Below are positions 43,792 through 53,528 of a stretch of 64,000 nt of DNA, piece after piece. The notes under the pieces were generated by a model. It was given only the letters and a program-made list of their open reading frames with translations, was not told the DNA's origin and made no database searches. The DNA lies in contig CAMYKK010000019.1 in NCBI GenBank assembly GCA_947258975.1, positions 1-64,000 on the forward strand, read 5' to 3'. Origin of the DNA: an uncultured Gammaproteobacteria bacterium (GTDB lineage Bacteria; Pseudomonadota; Gammaproteobacteria; Arenicellales; JAANXG01). Position 1 is the stretch's first letter. Each line of letters starts with the position of its first letter. Position numbers and translations under genes: made by a program.

Positions 43792-45849
43792 TCAGACGAC
43801 CGCACGTCGGATGGCCACCAGTTCGTCACCCTTATAGCCCACTAGCTGCAACTCGGTGGCTCCCGGAATTGATGGCAACGTGAGCTGGCTGCTCGTACTG
43901 CTGATGGTGCGTGATAGCTGGGGCCGCGTGTCTATATAAACGTCGAGTCGATTGATGCCCTTTGTAGTGAGCGCAACGGTCAAGTCTCCGGACGCTCCGA
44001 TAGTGACCGCGGCATCGAGTCTGTAGCGCGGCATCTGATTCAAGATTTCCCCCGCCCGGTTGATCAAGTCAACATTACCCTGGAGTACGTCCGCCTGCGT
44101 CATGAAGTGGCGATGATCCGGCACCACGCCCAGGTCTTCCACCGGTGTACCGGCGTTGTTGCCGACACGCAGCGTGCGCCTGATCGATACCCGCATGTTG
44201 GCGCCGTTCGGTAAGTTCACGTATGGGTTGTCCGCGCTCGGCGCCGGTAATTCCATCAACAACTTAAACAAATTGTGTTCCCATACATTGGCCCCACCCG
44301 CTCCGGTGTTGTTATCCGTTCCCAGCACGGGGCCGATCTCGTGATCCTGAAATCCAGCGGCAAAGATGTCGGTGGCGCTGTAGCACTTGGCGTCGGTAAT
44401 CAACACCACCGGCCCGATATACTGCTGTCCGACGTTGTTGGCCTGTTGCTCGGTCGTTATCGGAACCGCGCGGGAATACGTGGCGCTGGTTTTTATTGCC
44501 TCCTTCATCGACGCCAGCCACGGACCCAGATTGATTCCGGACGCACCGGTCTTGTGCCGCTCGCACAGCTCGATATTCAAGGACGTGTTGATGAATTGGG
44601 TAGGTTCGGGGGTGATGCGGTGCGGAGTCAAGACCTGCAACAGCTGTTCGCTGGCATGAATGTGTCCACCGCCATTGCCGCGCACGTCCACTATCAGGCC
44701 GTCTTGCGGCAGTTGATTTGCGAGGCGCACGAATTCATCCACGAATTCATCCGGCGTAACTTGAACTGGCTGTCGCGGAAGATTGAAACTGAAGATACGA
44801 ATATAACCGAATGTGCCGTTAGGTGTATCCACGGACTTGGCAGCCAGAAGACTCGGCAACGAACTGGATAACGCCAATGCCCGCAGTGTGCGCGCGCTCA
44901 GCCTACCGCTCTTGGTTCGCGTCCTGGATCGAAAAAGTTTGCGCTCGGTCGCGACAACTGCCGGCACGAACAACACTTTCTTCATACGGTTTACAAGCTC
45001 TATCTCCAAGTCCGACCCGATCGTAGCATCTAGCGCCAACGACCCGCCCGCGTCCCCGCTGCCGGTATCGGGCTCCTGGAATACCAGCCATTCAAATTTA
45101 TGCTCGCGAAGATCGCCATTCTGGGTGCGAAAGCCTGCGATTACCCACTCCGCATCGGGGTGCGGCGAAATCGTCAACGGCCGGATTGTCAAGCGTTCCA
45201 GGCCGCGGGCGTGTCGCGCGGCGGGATTACTGCCCGCATGTAGATCGGCGTTAATCTCCACCGCCCTGTCGATAGGCACCCCGTTCCAATGGATGATATC
45301 CACGCCTTTCTTGAAGTGAGGGTGACTAAATCCATCCATAACATGAGAGACGACATAGCGCCTGGTGCCTTGCGCGAAATATTCCTCCACCAAGAACGGC
45401 AAAAACGCGGTTACTTTGTTAAACGGCTCTGGAAGCATGTAATTGGTATGGAGATCGCGGACGGAAGCAAAAATGTCCGTCATCTCGCGGTGAAACTGCG
45501 CCTCCACAGGCATCGTACTGTTCGTCATCTGATTGAGCCGATGCTGCAGGAGCTTCAGTCTTTGGATTGGATCTACCGCGTGCATCGCCCGCTTCAAAGG
45601 AAGGTGCACGTAATTCTGTTCCAGCAACACCAACGCCTGATCGATCAGTCGCTGTCGCTTAGCCAGTGTCAGCACGCCGGATGACGATAGGAAAGTGGAT
45701 AACTCGGTGGAGGCCCGCAGATGGGTGCGGACGGCCGGGTGGCTTTTCGAGAGAAATGCGGCGAAGACCTTTTTCTTAATACGGCCGCGTTTGCCGGTTT
45801 TGGTGCGGCTTACTTTGCGGGTATTTTTCTTAGGTTTGGTAGATTTCAT
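43792..45849 (-). CDS. S41-family (C-terminal processing/tricorn-like) peptidase
   Basis: A 685-residue protein. The S41 core is visible: GTFGYIRIFSFN, the helix-preceding LIVDVRGNGGGHI near 390, GPVVLITDAKCYSATDIFAAGFQD with the nucleophile Ser near 491, and GPVLGTDNNTGAGGANVW. Residues about 175-235 include IIHWNGVPIDRAVEIN, which may be a PDZ-like region. The N-terminus is extremely basic (about 20 Lys/Arg in the first 30 residues) and is not a signal peptide, unusual for the family, which mostly acts in the periplasm. The C-terminal ~80 residues resemble a beta domain. Substrate unknown. Confidence 0.85.
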   Translation of the reverse strand: MKSTKPKKNTRKVSRTKTGKRGRIKKKVFAAFLSKSHPAVRTHLRASTELSTFLSSSGVLTLAKRQRLIDQALVLLEQNYVHLPLKRAMHAVDPIQRLKLLQHRLNQMTNSTMPVEAQFHREMTDIFASVRDLHTNYMLPEPFNKVTAFLPFLVEEYFAQGTRRYVVSHVMDGFSHPHFKKGVDIIHWNGVPIDRAVEINADLHAGSNPAARHARGLERLTIRPLTISPHPDAEWVIAGFRTQNGDLREHKFEWLVFQEPDTGSGDAGGSLALDATIGSDLEIELVNRMKKVLFVPAVVATERKLFRSRTRTKSGRLSARTLRALALSSSLPSLLAAKSVDTPNGTFGYIRIFSFNLPRQPVQVTPDEFVDEFVRLANQLPQDGLIVDVRGNGGGHIHASEQLLQVLTPHRITPEPTQFINTSLNIELCERHKTGASGINLGPWLASMKEAIKTSATYSRAVPITTEQQANNVGQQYIGPVVLITDAKCYSATDIFAAGFQDHEIGPVLGTDNNTGAGGANVWEHNLFKLLMELPAPSADNPYVNLPNGANMRVSIRRTLRVGNNAGTPVEDLGVVPDHRHFMTQADVLQGNVDLINRAGEILNQMPRYRLDAAVTIGASGDLTVALTTKGINRLDVYIDTRPQLSRTISSTSSQLTLPSIPGATELQLVGYKGDELVAIRRAVV

Positions 45850-45997
45850 GTTACATCCTCCCCATCACGAGCTTGTTATTCAGTTTACCACCGGGAATTC
45901 AATGGACAGTACATATTAGAAAGCGGCGACATAGTACCGTGCAACACCCGCGAGCCGCAAAACGCTGGACTACTGCAGCGCCTCGCCGTATCCGCGT

Positions 45998-47287
45998 TTA
46001 GGCGAGGACGTCCAGGAAGCCTTGGCCGCCCATGAACTGGGCGCCCATCTGTCCGCCACTCTCGTCGATCAGGTCGTCGACCAGCGCTTCGACGTCCTTC
46101 ATGTGCTCGCGGCGCTGCTTCGTGAGCCCGGGTGTGTCTGCAGCCGAGGTGAACCAGAACTTAAAGTCGGTGTCCGGGCCGATGCCGTCGCGTCGCACCT
46201 CGGCGATCCGCCGCAGCACCTCGAGCTCTGGATTGTGATGCGCGCCGTTGCCGCAGAATAGGTAATGATCGGCGGTGATGCGATGGATCACCTCCTCGGT
46301 CACGTTCGCGAGCGCGCCGTGGTGCGGGATCTTGAAAACCGTCACATGACGTTGCTGACCGGCGAGAAGATCGTCGAGATCGGCTCCCGCCTCCATCGGG
46401 TCGAGCTCGTTCGTCTCCTCCAGGCCCTGAAGGATCTCGTCGGACGATCCGTCCCCGGTCAGCAGGATCGATTGCTCGGCTCCTTCCTCCAGGAGCAGCA
46501 TGATCGAGGCCAGGTTCGGCGCCGTGATCCGCGACGCACCTTCACCGAGGGCGGCGGCGATCGAAGCGCCACCGGGTTGCGCGGCGGCCAGGTTTGCCTC
46601 ATCGTCGCGAAGTTCGTCGCGCAACTTGTCGATCGCGCTTGGGTGGCCGTCAATCCACTTCCGCCAACGCACGCGGAGACGCTCGATATCGTCCTGGGAC
46701 GGACCGATCACCCTGACGCGCATGCCGTGGAAGCGGCGGCGGCCGGCGTTCGCTCGCGTCAGCAGGTCCCCGTCCGCGGCGCGGTTCAGCTCGATATCGA
46801 GCTGATGGGAAGAGACCCGTCGCGCCAGCTCGATCCCCGCACGCTCGCCGAGGGCGATGTTCTCGTTCGCAAGCGCCGCGTCGTCGAAGCCTTGGCTCCG
46901 CAGGAGCTGGCTTGTCGTGGCCAGTGCATTCTGTGCGGGGATGACCAGGTCCGGCCCGACCAGCTCGAACAGGGCGTTATGCCAGATCTCCTTGACGCGC
47001 GGCGGGCGTGCGAACCGCGGCGCCGCGGTCGGCTCGCCCACACTCTGGAGGAAGAGGTGCTTTCTCCAGGCGACCTCGCGATCGAAGAGCCGCAAGATTC
47101 CACTGATATGATCATCGTCGATGTGGCTGACGCAGACCACGTCCACCGTGTTCAACGTCAAGTCCGGCAGGGTGTTGTCCTCGAAGGTGTTGGCGCGCCC
47201 TCCGTCCACGAGGATCGCCCGGTTGCCGACGGCGCTCCTGACGAGCAGGCAGTCGCCATCGCTGGCATGATAGGCGCGCAGTCTCAT
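45998..47287 (-). CDS. Metallo-beta-lactamase-fold protein (ComEC/Rec2-like hydrolase domain)
   Basis: A 429-residue soluble protein. The N-terminus reads YHASDGDCLLVRSAVGNRAILVDGG, then SHIDDDHISGI near residue 55, the zinc-binding HxHxDH-type motif in a SHxDxDH variant. Near 270, SILLTGDGSS and then FKIPHHGALANVTEE complete the metal site, as in the extracytoplasmic hydrolase domain of ComEC. A middle segment (about 130-250) is not typical of the fold. It overlaps the protease gene upstream (ATGA) and is co-translated with it. The pair is typical of small stand-alone modules seen near mobile DNA; a role in defence or in proteolytic signalling is conjecture. Confidence 0.82.
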   Translation of the reverse strand: MRLRAYHASDGDCLLVRSAVGNRAILVDGGRANTFEDNTLPDLTLNTVDVVCVSHIDDDHISGILRLFDREVAWRKHLFLQSVGEPTAAPRFARPPRVKEIWHNALFELVGPDLVIPAQNALATTSQLLRSQGFDDAALANENIALGERAGIELARRVSSHQLDIELNRAADGDLLTRANAGRRRFHGMRVRVIGPSQDDIERLRVRWRKWIDGHPSAIDKLRDELRDDEANLAAAQPGGASIAAALGEGASRITAPNLASIMLLLEEGAEQSILLTGDGSSDEILQGLEETNELDPMEAGADLDDLLAGQQRHVTVFKIPHHGALANVTEEVIHRITADHYLFCGNGAHHNPELEVLRRIAEVRRDGIGPDTDFKFWFTSAADTPGLTKQRREHMKDVEALVDDLIDESGGQMGAQFMGGQGFLDVLA

Positions 47288-49287
47288 GCCCCACCTCTCG
47301 TTCTGGCGGCGCTGTTTTCGTAGTCCTTCTCAAGGAAGGTCTCCGCGACTTCCGCGAGGCAGCGCTGCGACTCGATCTGTCCGAAACCGGCGGCGTCCTG
47401 CCAGTGATAGTCGTCGCCAGGCAGCGGCTGTGCGGTGCGCCGCATGATGCCGATGATCTGCGACGCGTTGAGCCGCGGCTCGAGCGCCAGCATGGCGGCC
47501 GCGACGCCGGCGACGTACGGACTCGCCATACTCGTCCCGGTCTTGCTGACGTATGGGTGCTTTGGATGCCCGAAGCCGTTCGCAGCGACGATGTCGGTGC
47601 CCTCGGCCGCGACCTCGGGCTTGGAGCGGCCGTCGCGTGTCGGTCCGTGGCTCGACGAGGGATGGATCTTCTCGCTCCTCGAGTCGAGGTTTGCCACTGC
47701 GATCACGCGCTCACTGCACCCGAGCGAGTTCACTGACGACGCGTCCACGTTCGACGCCTCCGAGAACAGCGACGGAAATCCCCACGCCACCTGGCCACTT
47801 GCACGCAGCTCTCCGATCGGACGGACGGGTCGCGGATCATCGCGCTCGATCCATGCGTGAAAGCGCCCGTCGCGGATCGTCTTTCCCCGCAACCGCACGA
47901 TCCATTGACCGGGAGTGACCCCGGTGAGTGGCCGGCGTAGGCGTGGGCTGAGGAAGACCGAGACTCGGTTCGCACCGTTGGCCGGGTGGTAGCGCTCGTT
48001 GTAGATGCTCACGAGCGTGCCGTTCTCGAGCAGGCAGTTCTGGAGATAGCTCCCGGCTTCGATCGGCCCGATCCATGTCGAGGAACCGGGCGGGCGCACC
48101 TCCACTTCAAACTCGTCCTGGGGCTCGTACCAGATCTCCATCTCGTTCTCCGACAGGTCCTCCACATCGCCGCCGAGGATCTCCCACTCTAGGTCGACCT
48201 CGAGTCCGGTCGCCTCGATGCGACCGGAGGTATGGATGCGACCCGACAAGAAGCCGAGGTCACCGTCGAAATGCGGCTTCTCCTGGCCCGCGTTGCCCGC
48301 CGCGACCACGACGCAGCGGCCCGGATCGTCGAGGATCCGCTCGATCCAACGATTGATAGGGCTGCTGCCGTCGTGGGCGTGGCCGTTCGTGCCCAGGCTG
48401 ATGTTGATGACCAGCGGGAGATCCCTCTCGCGGGCGAGATCGTCGAGATAGTCGACCGCGTGCGCCAGCCGGGTCGAATCGAAGAACGACTGACTGCGCT
48501 CCCGCTCGCTGGACGGGATCGAAAGTGTTACGCCCGCGAGCAAAGCCTTAGGGCAGACCCCGCGTTTCCCGGCCGCGATGCTCGCGACGTGCGTCGCGTG
48601 CGAGCCCGGCAGCTGCATCGACTGCGGAAGGAGCTCGGTGGCGGCGAGACCGTCCGGTCCGACCTGCCAGCGCAGCGCGCGGTTGATCTCGTCTTTTGTG
48701 ATCTCTCGGCCGTAGTCGACGCGGCCTGCCGGATCGTGGGGCAACCCTTGGTCCCAGATCCGCTCGAAGCGGGTCCGGCCACGCTGGACCAAATCGGGAT
48801 GCGCGAAGTCGAAGCCGCCAACGTCGATGATGCCAATCAGCACTTGCTCCTTTTTCATGGCCGGGTCGAGCTTGCGCGCGGGGGGCGGTTCTGAGTGAAA
48901 CGCCCCGGTGGACGGATTCGGCGGCTCGAGGATCTCACCGGCCTCGACGTACGCCACGTCGGCGCGGCGCGCGGCCAGCCGCCGCAGCTCGTCGAGGCTG
49001 AGGTCGGCAGTGGCCAGCTTGCCGTGCTGCCGACAACGGCCCTCGACCCATTTGCCGAGCCACGGATCTTCGTGCTTGAGGTCGATAAACGTACTGACGC
49101 GCACGTCCCGGGCCGGGTGCTTCCAGTCCGGCAACTGCTTCTGGGGCCTCTCCCGGAGCGCCTTCGTGCTGGTGCGACACAACGCACTGGAATACGGCGC
49201 ACGTCGCGCGTTTACGATGTCGTCGCCGTTGTAGATCATGCGCAGCCACGGCTGAACGCGCTGCGCCGCATCGTTCAAGAGCTTCAT
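47284..49287 (-). CDS. Subtilisin-like (S8) serine protease
   Basis: A 667-residue protease with a complete triad: Asp in VLIGIIDVGGFDFAHPD near 153, His in GSHATHVASIAAGKRG near 232, Ser in TGTSMASPYVAGVAAA near 587; the oxyanion Asn region VVVAAGNAG is present near 320. Long inserts occur between His and Ser (about 350-480), rich in beta strands. There is no signal peptide, so it probably acts inside the cell; the N-terminal ~120 residues may be a propeptide or sensor. It overlaps the metallo-beta-lactamase-fold gene. Base use looks richer in G and C at wobble positions than in the injection-system genes, and a transposase remnant lies just upstream, both fitting horizontal gain. Confidence 0.88.
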   Translation of the reverse strand: MKLLNDAAQRVQPWLRMIYNGDDIVNARRAPYSSALCRTSTKALRERPQKQLPDWKHPARDVRVSTFIDLKHEDPWLGKWVEGRCRQHGKLATADLSLDELRRLAARRADVAYVEAGEILEPPNPSTGAFHSEPPPARKLDPAMKKEQVLIGIIDVGGFDFAHPDLVQRGRTRFERIWDQGLPHDPAGRVDYGREITKDEINRALRWQVGPDGLAATELLPQSMQLPGSHATHVASIAAGKRGVCPKALLAGVTLSIPSSERERSQSFFDSTRLAHAVDYLDDLARERDLPLVINISLGTNGHAHDGSSPINRWIERILDDPGRCVVVAAGNAGQEKPHFDGDLGFLSGRIHTSGRIEATGLEVDLEWEILGGDVEDLSENEMEIWYEPQDEFEVEVRPPGSSTWIGPIEAGSYLQNCLLENGTLVSIYNERYHPANGANRVSVFLSPRLRRPLTGVTPGQWIVRLRGKTIRDGRFHAWIERDDPRPVRPIGELRASGQVAWGFPSLFSEASNVDASSVNSLGCSERVIAVANLDSRSEKIHPSSSHGPTRDGRSKPEVAAEGTDIVAANGFGHPKHPYVSKTGTSMASPYVAGVAAAMLALEPRLNASQIIGIMRRTAQPLPGDDYHWQDAAGFGQIESQRCLAEVAETFLEKDYENSAARTRGGA

Positions 49288-49396
49288 CCAGTCCTCCCCT
49301 GTCGCGGGTGCCCGTCGACCTCATCGGGCGCACGGCGCCCCACTTGCACGCTATGGATAAACAAGAATAAACCAGCTGTTTCGCGGTGGAAAGGAC

Positions 49397-49641
49397 GTGA
49401 CTCCCAAATATTCGTCTGCGAAACGCGTCACCGGCTCGATCCGCCGGGAATACCTGGATCACGTGATCGTCCTCGGGGAACGCCATCTCAAGCGCATCCA
49501 CTCCGGCTAATGCGTGGCTGCCACAACGCGCGAACGCACCTATTCTTGGACAAGGACGCACCGGACGATCGCGCGATCCCATCGCTAGATCACCGCACGC
49601 GGGTCGAACCCCCACGACTCGGCAACCTCCATCACGCATAG
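49397..49641 (+). pseudogene. Decayed integrase-core transposase, C-terminal remnant
   Basis: In one frame the sequence reads YSSAKRVTGSIRREYLDHV then IVLGERHLKRIHSG before a stop; after a frameshift near 49510 the second frame continues NARTHLFLDKDAPDDRAIP then LGNLHHA. Together they match the end of IS-type DDE integrase-core transposases (RRECLDHVIVL ... ARTHLSLDKD). The rest of the element is missing and I see no terminal repeats. It marks a past insertion next to the S8 protease/metallo-beta-lactamase-fold pair. Confidence 0.75.
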
Positions 49642-49788
49642 GTGTAGATAGCTGCTGGAGCCGGGATGAATCAATGGGAGGGACAGTCCGTGTCGTTCCA
49701 ACTATCAGCAGGGATAATTCTCCGATCCCGTTCTGTTTACGGTAGCATGGCGTTCAATTAGTCTGCGGCGAATTCCGAGGAGGTAGCG

Positions 49789-52700
49789 ATGAAGGTCCGT
49801 CAACTCACGCGCGGCGGCGCGCTCGTGCTGCTGGTCTTGGTTTCGCTCGGCGCCAACGGCAAATCCTATCAGGCACAACAGACCCCGCTTGACACGCCGC
49901 CCAGCGCAATGCCCCTACAGGACTACGAGACCAAGGTGCTCTACCCCTGGCTCAAGGCGCGGGGCTACGCCCGGCCGGAGCTGGGATGGACCGTGGATTC
50001 CCGTGTACGCGATACCGGTCCGTTCATCGCCGGGAATTACTACGGCACGCACCCCGCGGTGCGCATCTACTACTCGCCCGAGGTCAGACAGTGGTTGGAC
50101 GATGGTCGTTCGGGGCCGGTGCCGAACGGTGGCATCATCGTCAAGGAGATGTTCACACCGCCGGCTGCGATCTACAGCGAAATAGCCCGGAATCCCTGGT
50201 TTGAAAAGAACCTGGACCAGTACGAGGCGCTGCTGGAGAAACTGCTGAGCGGCTGGGCGGTGCTCATCAAAGATCCCGGGGGCGACTCCCAGGACGGCTG
50301 GTTCTGGTCTTCACCGGGCAATGCCGAAACGCTGGCGCACATGCTCGACCCGAAGGCCGGCAACGTCGACGACTACTCGCACGTTCTGACCTCGGCTTTC
50401 GGCATCGGCACCTGTATCCGCTGCCACGCCTCGGCGGAAACCGAGAACACCTTTTCCTCCAGCGCCAACTTCCTGCCCGGCGCGTCCCCGCTGCAGTTTC
50501 GCGTCGATAACTCGTGGCGCACCGAAACCTACCTCGGCCACGTCTACACGAACATCCGAACGTTTCTCACCGCGCACGGCGTGCCGCTAGCGGACGCGAA
50601 GGCGCTGCTCAGCCAGCTGAACCTCCCCGCACAGCAGCGCCCGTGGCGGGACGACAACGTGCCGGGCATCGCCGAGTTCGTGAGCTCACATCTGCCCGCG
50701 GTGGTCGATCCATCGGCGGGTTTAGCGTCTGCGCCGCGCAAGGCGGGGATCAACGCCGATTTCGTCGCCAACTTCACGGAACTGAACCACCTCGTCGATC
50801 ATCGACTGAGCGATGCGGAGATCGCGCGTTTCAGCTTTCCATTCCAGTGGTCGGATCACGTGGTGCCGAAGCGGGCGATCAAGGAAGGCGGCAGCGACAA
50901 CCCCAGCGAGTACATCACCTCCGACAACTGCTACGGCTGCCACGGCGGGCTCGGCGGCGCGCCGTACGCCGTGACCATGTTTGTGCAGACCGGCCCGAAG
51001 TCGGGGGACGGTTTCAATATCTCCGAGTACGGCGAGTGGCGGTGGTCGCCGATGGGACTGGCGGGCCGCGACCCGGTCTTCCATTCGCAACTGGAGACCG
51101 AATTGATCATTCTCATGCGGGAAAACGGGCAGCTGCAAGGCGGTCAACCGGCGACCGGCGACGTCAGGACCGCCCAGCAGGCGCTCACCGATACCTGTTT
51201 ACGCTGTCACGGCGCCATGGGTCTGAGACAAAAAGGCATCGATCAGGGCGGTGACATCCTGAATCCCCGCTTCGACGTCAACGTCTTTTACCTCACCGAA
51301 CCCCTCACCGCGGAGCAAGAAAAGAACCCCCGTTTCAAGCTGCCGACAAACGAGGTCAATCCTCCGTCAGGCCTGGACCCGAAGGCGTTCTACGCCACGC
51401 ACGATCTGGGCGAGCTGGCGCGCGAGGGCATCAGCTGTTTGGTCTGTCACCGCATCGCCCCGCCGGATCCACAGGCCGCCCAGCGCTGGGTGGCGGAACA
51501 TCCGGCCTGGTTCGGGAAACAACCGGTGTGGGGCGACGCGTTCTTTTATCTTCTCGGGCGGAACACCACGGGCCTGTACACGCGCAATGCAGCCGATGAG
51601 CTGTACGGCCCGTTCGATGACATCAAGGTCAAACCGATGCAAAACGCCCTTGGGATCCGCCCGCGGGCGGCGCCCGCCATGCACCACGACACACCGTTCA
51701 CGTCGGACTCGGCGATGTGCGGCACCTGTCACACGATCAACCTCCCCAACATCGGCGCGCCGGCGGGCAACAACCCGGTCCTGACCGCCCTGGAGCCCAA
51801 CCCGAACTTCCAGGGGATCTCACACAGTATCGAACAGGCCACCTACCTGGAGTGGCTCAACAGCGCGTTCGGGCTCGGTAAAGACAACGAAAAAGGGGAT
51901 CGATTTCAAAGCTGTCAGGACTGCCACATGCCCAACCGCTTTGCGACGCTGGACAAATCGGTGGAAATTCCGCGGCTCGCCAGCCAGATAGCCACTATTC
52001 AGGGTGCGGCGTACCCCCAGTCCGAGCATCAGCTCGCGTCCGCCGATCTCGACATTAAAACGCGCCCGGACTATCGGCGCCACGAGCTGGTGGGCCTCAA
52101 CGCGTTTATGATCGAGATGTTCAAACAGTTTCCCGACGTCCTTGGCGTGTCCCCAAGCGATTACGAGACCGGGGCCACCACCGGCGCCGACTTTGCGATC
52201 GAGAACATGCTGCTCTCCGCCCGCGAGGGGCGGGTCGCAACGGTGACAGTGGATGCCGCCGCGGCGGTAGACGCTGGGCTTGCGATCGATGTCACCGTCG
52301 CCAACCAGACCGGCCATCGCTTTCCCAGCGGCGTCACCTTCCGGCGCGCGTTCCTCGAACTGCTGGTGCTGGATGAGGAAGGCAAGGTGATCTGGAGCTC
52401 CGGCCGCACCAATTCCTCCGGTGTGATCGTCGATCGTCACGGCCGGCCGCTGGCAACGGAGTTCCTCAACCGCAAGGCAAATAAGAAAGATTCGATAGCC
52501 CAGTATCAACCCAACTACCGGACCATCCGCAGCGATCGGGAGGTGCAGATCTATGAAGAGCTCATCACCAACGCCGCCAACGAATTCACCACCAGCTTCA
52601 TCCACCGGGTGCATCACATCAAGGATAACCGGCTGCTGCCCGACGGCGCGGTCAATGCCGAGACCTTTGCGGGGAAGACGGCGGACGCCGGTATCGGAGA

Positions 52701-53091
52701 TCAGGGTCAGCTGCTGTTCGAATTCATGAAGTCAACCGAGCCCGAAGGCGCGAGCGTCGTGGGCGGAACGGATCCGAACGGCACACGGTTCGACGCAGAC
52801 ACCGACTTCACCGCGAGCCCCAACGACGGCGCCGATCGTCTGCGCTACGAGATCCCCGTAAGCGAACTCAACGGGCGCCCGGCCTCAGTCCGGGCGACGC
52901 TGTACTCGCAGTCCCTGATGCCGGCCTGGTTCCATCAACGGTTCTCGTTGGCGAACGCCGCCAAGGCGGCGGGCTACAACACACCGGAGACCGACCGGCT
53001 GTACTACCTTGCCAGCCGTTTGAACCTGGAGGGCACCGCCATCGAAGACTGGAAGCTCAAGATAGACAGCGACAAACTGGCCATCGAATAG
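49789..53091 (+). CDS. Secreted hexaheme c-type cytochrome (1100 residues)
   Basis: The protein has a signal peptide (GGALVLLVLVSLGANG) and six CxxCH haem-binding motifs: CIRCH near residue 208, CYGCH near 380, CLRCH near 470, CLVCH near 549, CGTCH near 643 and CQDCH near 709. The C-terminal ~350 residues are beta-rich with VTVANQTGHRFPSGVTFRRAF, a segment often found after multihaem domains. It would act in the periplasm or at the cell surface as an electron carrier or a redox enzyme; no CxxCK catalytic haem is visible. The ribosome site GAGGAGG is excellent. It is monocistronic, and no quinol dehydrogenase or porin lies next to it. Confidence 0.88.
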   Translation: MKVRQLTRGGALVLLVLVSLGANGKSYQAQQTPLDTPPSAMPLQDYETKVLYPWLKARGYARPELGWTVDSRVRDTGPFIAGNYYGTHPAVRIYYSPEVRQWLDDGRSGPVPNGGIIVKEMFTPPAAIYSEIARNPWFEKNLDQYEALLEKLLSGWAVLIKDPGGDSQDGWFWSSPGNAETLAHMLDPKAGNVDDYSHVLTSAFGIGTCIRCHASAETENTFSSSANFLPGASPLQFRVDNSWRTETYLGHVYTNIRTFLTAHGVPLADAKALLSQLNLPAQQRPWRDDNVPGIAEFVSSHLPAVVDPSAGLASAPRKAGINADFVANFTELNHLVDHRLSDAEIARFSFPFQWSDHVVPKRAIKEGGSDNPSEYITSDNCYGCHGGLGGAPYAVTMFVQTGPKSGDGFNISEYGEWRWSPMGLAGRDPVFHSQLETELIILMRENGQLQGGQPATGDVRTAQQALTDTCLRCHGAMGLRQKGIDQGGDILNPRFDVNVFYLTEPLTAEQEKNPRFKLPTNEVNPPSGLDPKAFYATHDLGELAREGISCLVCHRIAPPDPQAAQRWVAEHPAWFGKQPVWGDAFFYLLGRNTTGLYTRNAADELYGPFDDIKVKPMQNALGIRPRAAPAMHHDTPFTSDSAMCGTCHTINLPNIGAPAGNNPVLTALEPNPNFQGISHSIEQATYLEWLNSAFGLGKDNEKGDRFQSCQDCHMPNRFATLDKSVEIPRLASQIATIQGAAYPQSEHQLASADLDIKTRPDYRRHELVGLNAFMIEMFKQFPDVLGVSPSDYETGATTGADFAIENMLLSAREGRVATVTVDAAAAVDAGLAIDVTVANQTGHRFPSGVTFRRAFLELLVLDEEGKVIWSSGRTNSSGVIVDRHGRPLATEFLNRKANKKDSIAQYQPNYRTIRSDREVQIYEELITNAANEFTTSFIHRVHHIKDNRLLPDGAVNAETFAGKTADAGIGDQGQLLFEFMKSTEPEGASVVGGTDPNGTRFDADTDFTASPNDGADRLRYEIPVSELNGRPASVRATLYSQSLMPAWFHQRFSLANAAKAAGYNTPETDRLYYLASRLNLEGTAIEDWKLKIDSDKLAIE

Positions 53092-53528
53092 GTGTCCCGC
53101 TACAAAATTATCACTGTAGTCCGCAAAAACCTCATCGGTCTCATTCCAGATGGCTTCATCAAGCGTTGATTATCGTGGAAAATCTCCGACATAAAGATCG
53201 AGATACGGTACACAGCCGTGCTCCGCATTTATTGTGGCCATCTCTTTTTCGCGAGGAGTTCGTGTGTCGCGCCGCGAACCGTACGAAAGTACATGCCAAA
53301 ACGCCCTGCAATGAAACCCATTGACGCAAACCTATTAAAAACTGGAAGCGCTATTTCAACCGGGCAAGGCCACACTCTTCGCTCGATCCGGGGGTGCAGA
53401 ATCCGCCGGCCGGGGTTCCAGCATATTTACAATTTGAACGTCACCGAGTTGGTGATCTCAATCGCTTGATCGCTACGCCACTGCTCGACGGGTTGCGTCA
53501 CGATTACGCGTTCGTATCGGTACGCTTC
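53092..53528. other. Intergenic region without a supported gene
   Basis: About 440 bases between convergent genes (cytochrome and DUF599 protein). An 83-codon plus-strand frame starting at 53218 has no ribosome site and no family features. No hairpin terminator with a T-run was found. Confidence 0.4.
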
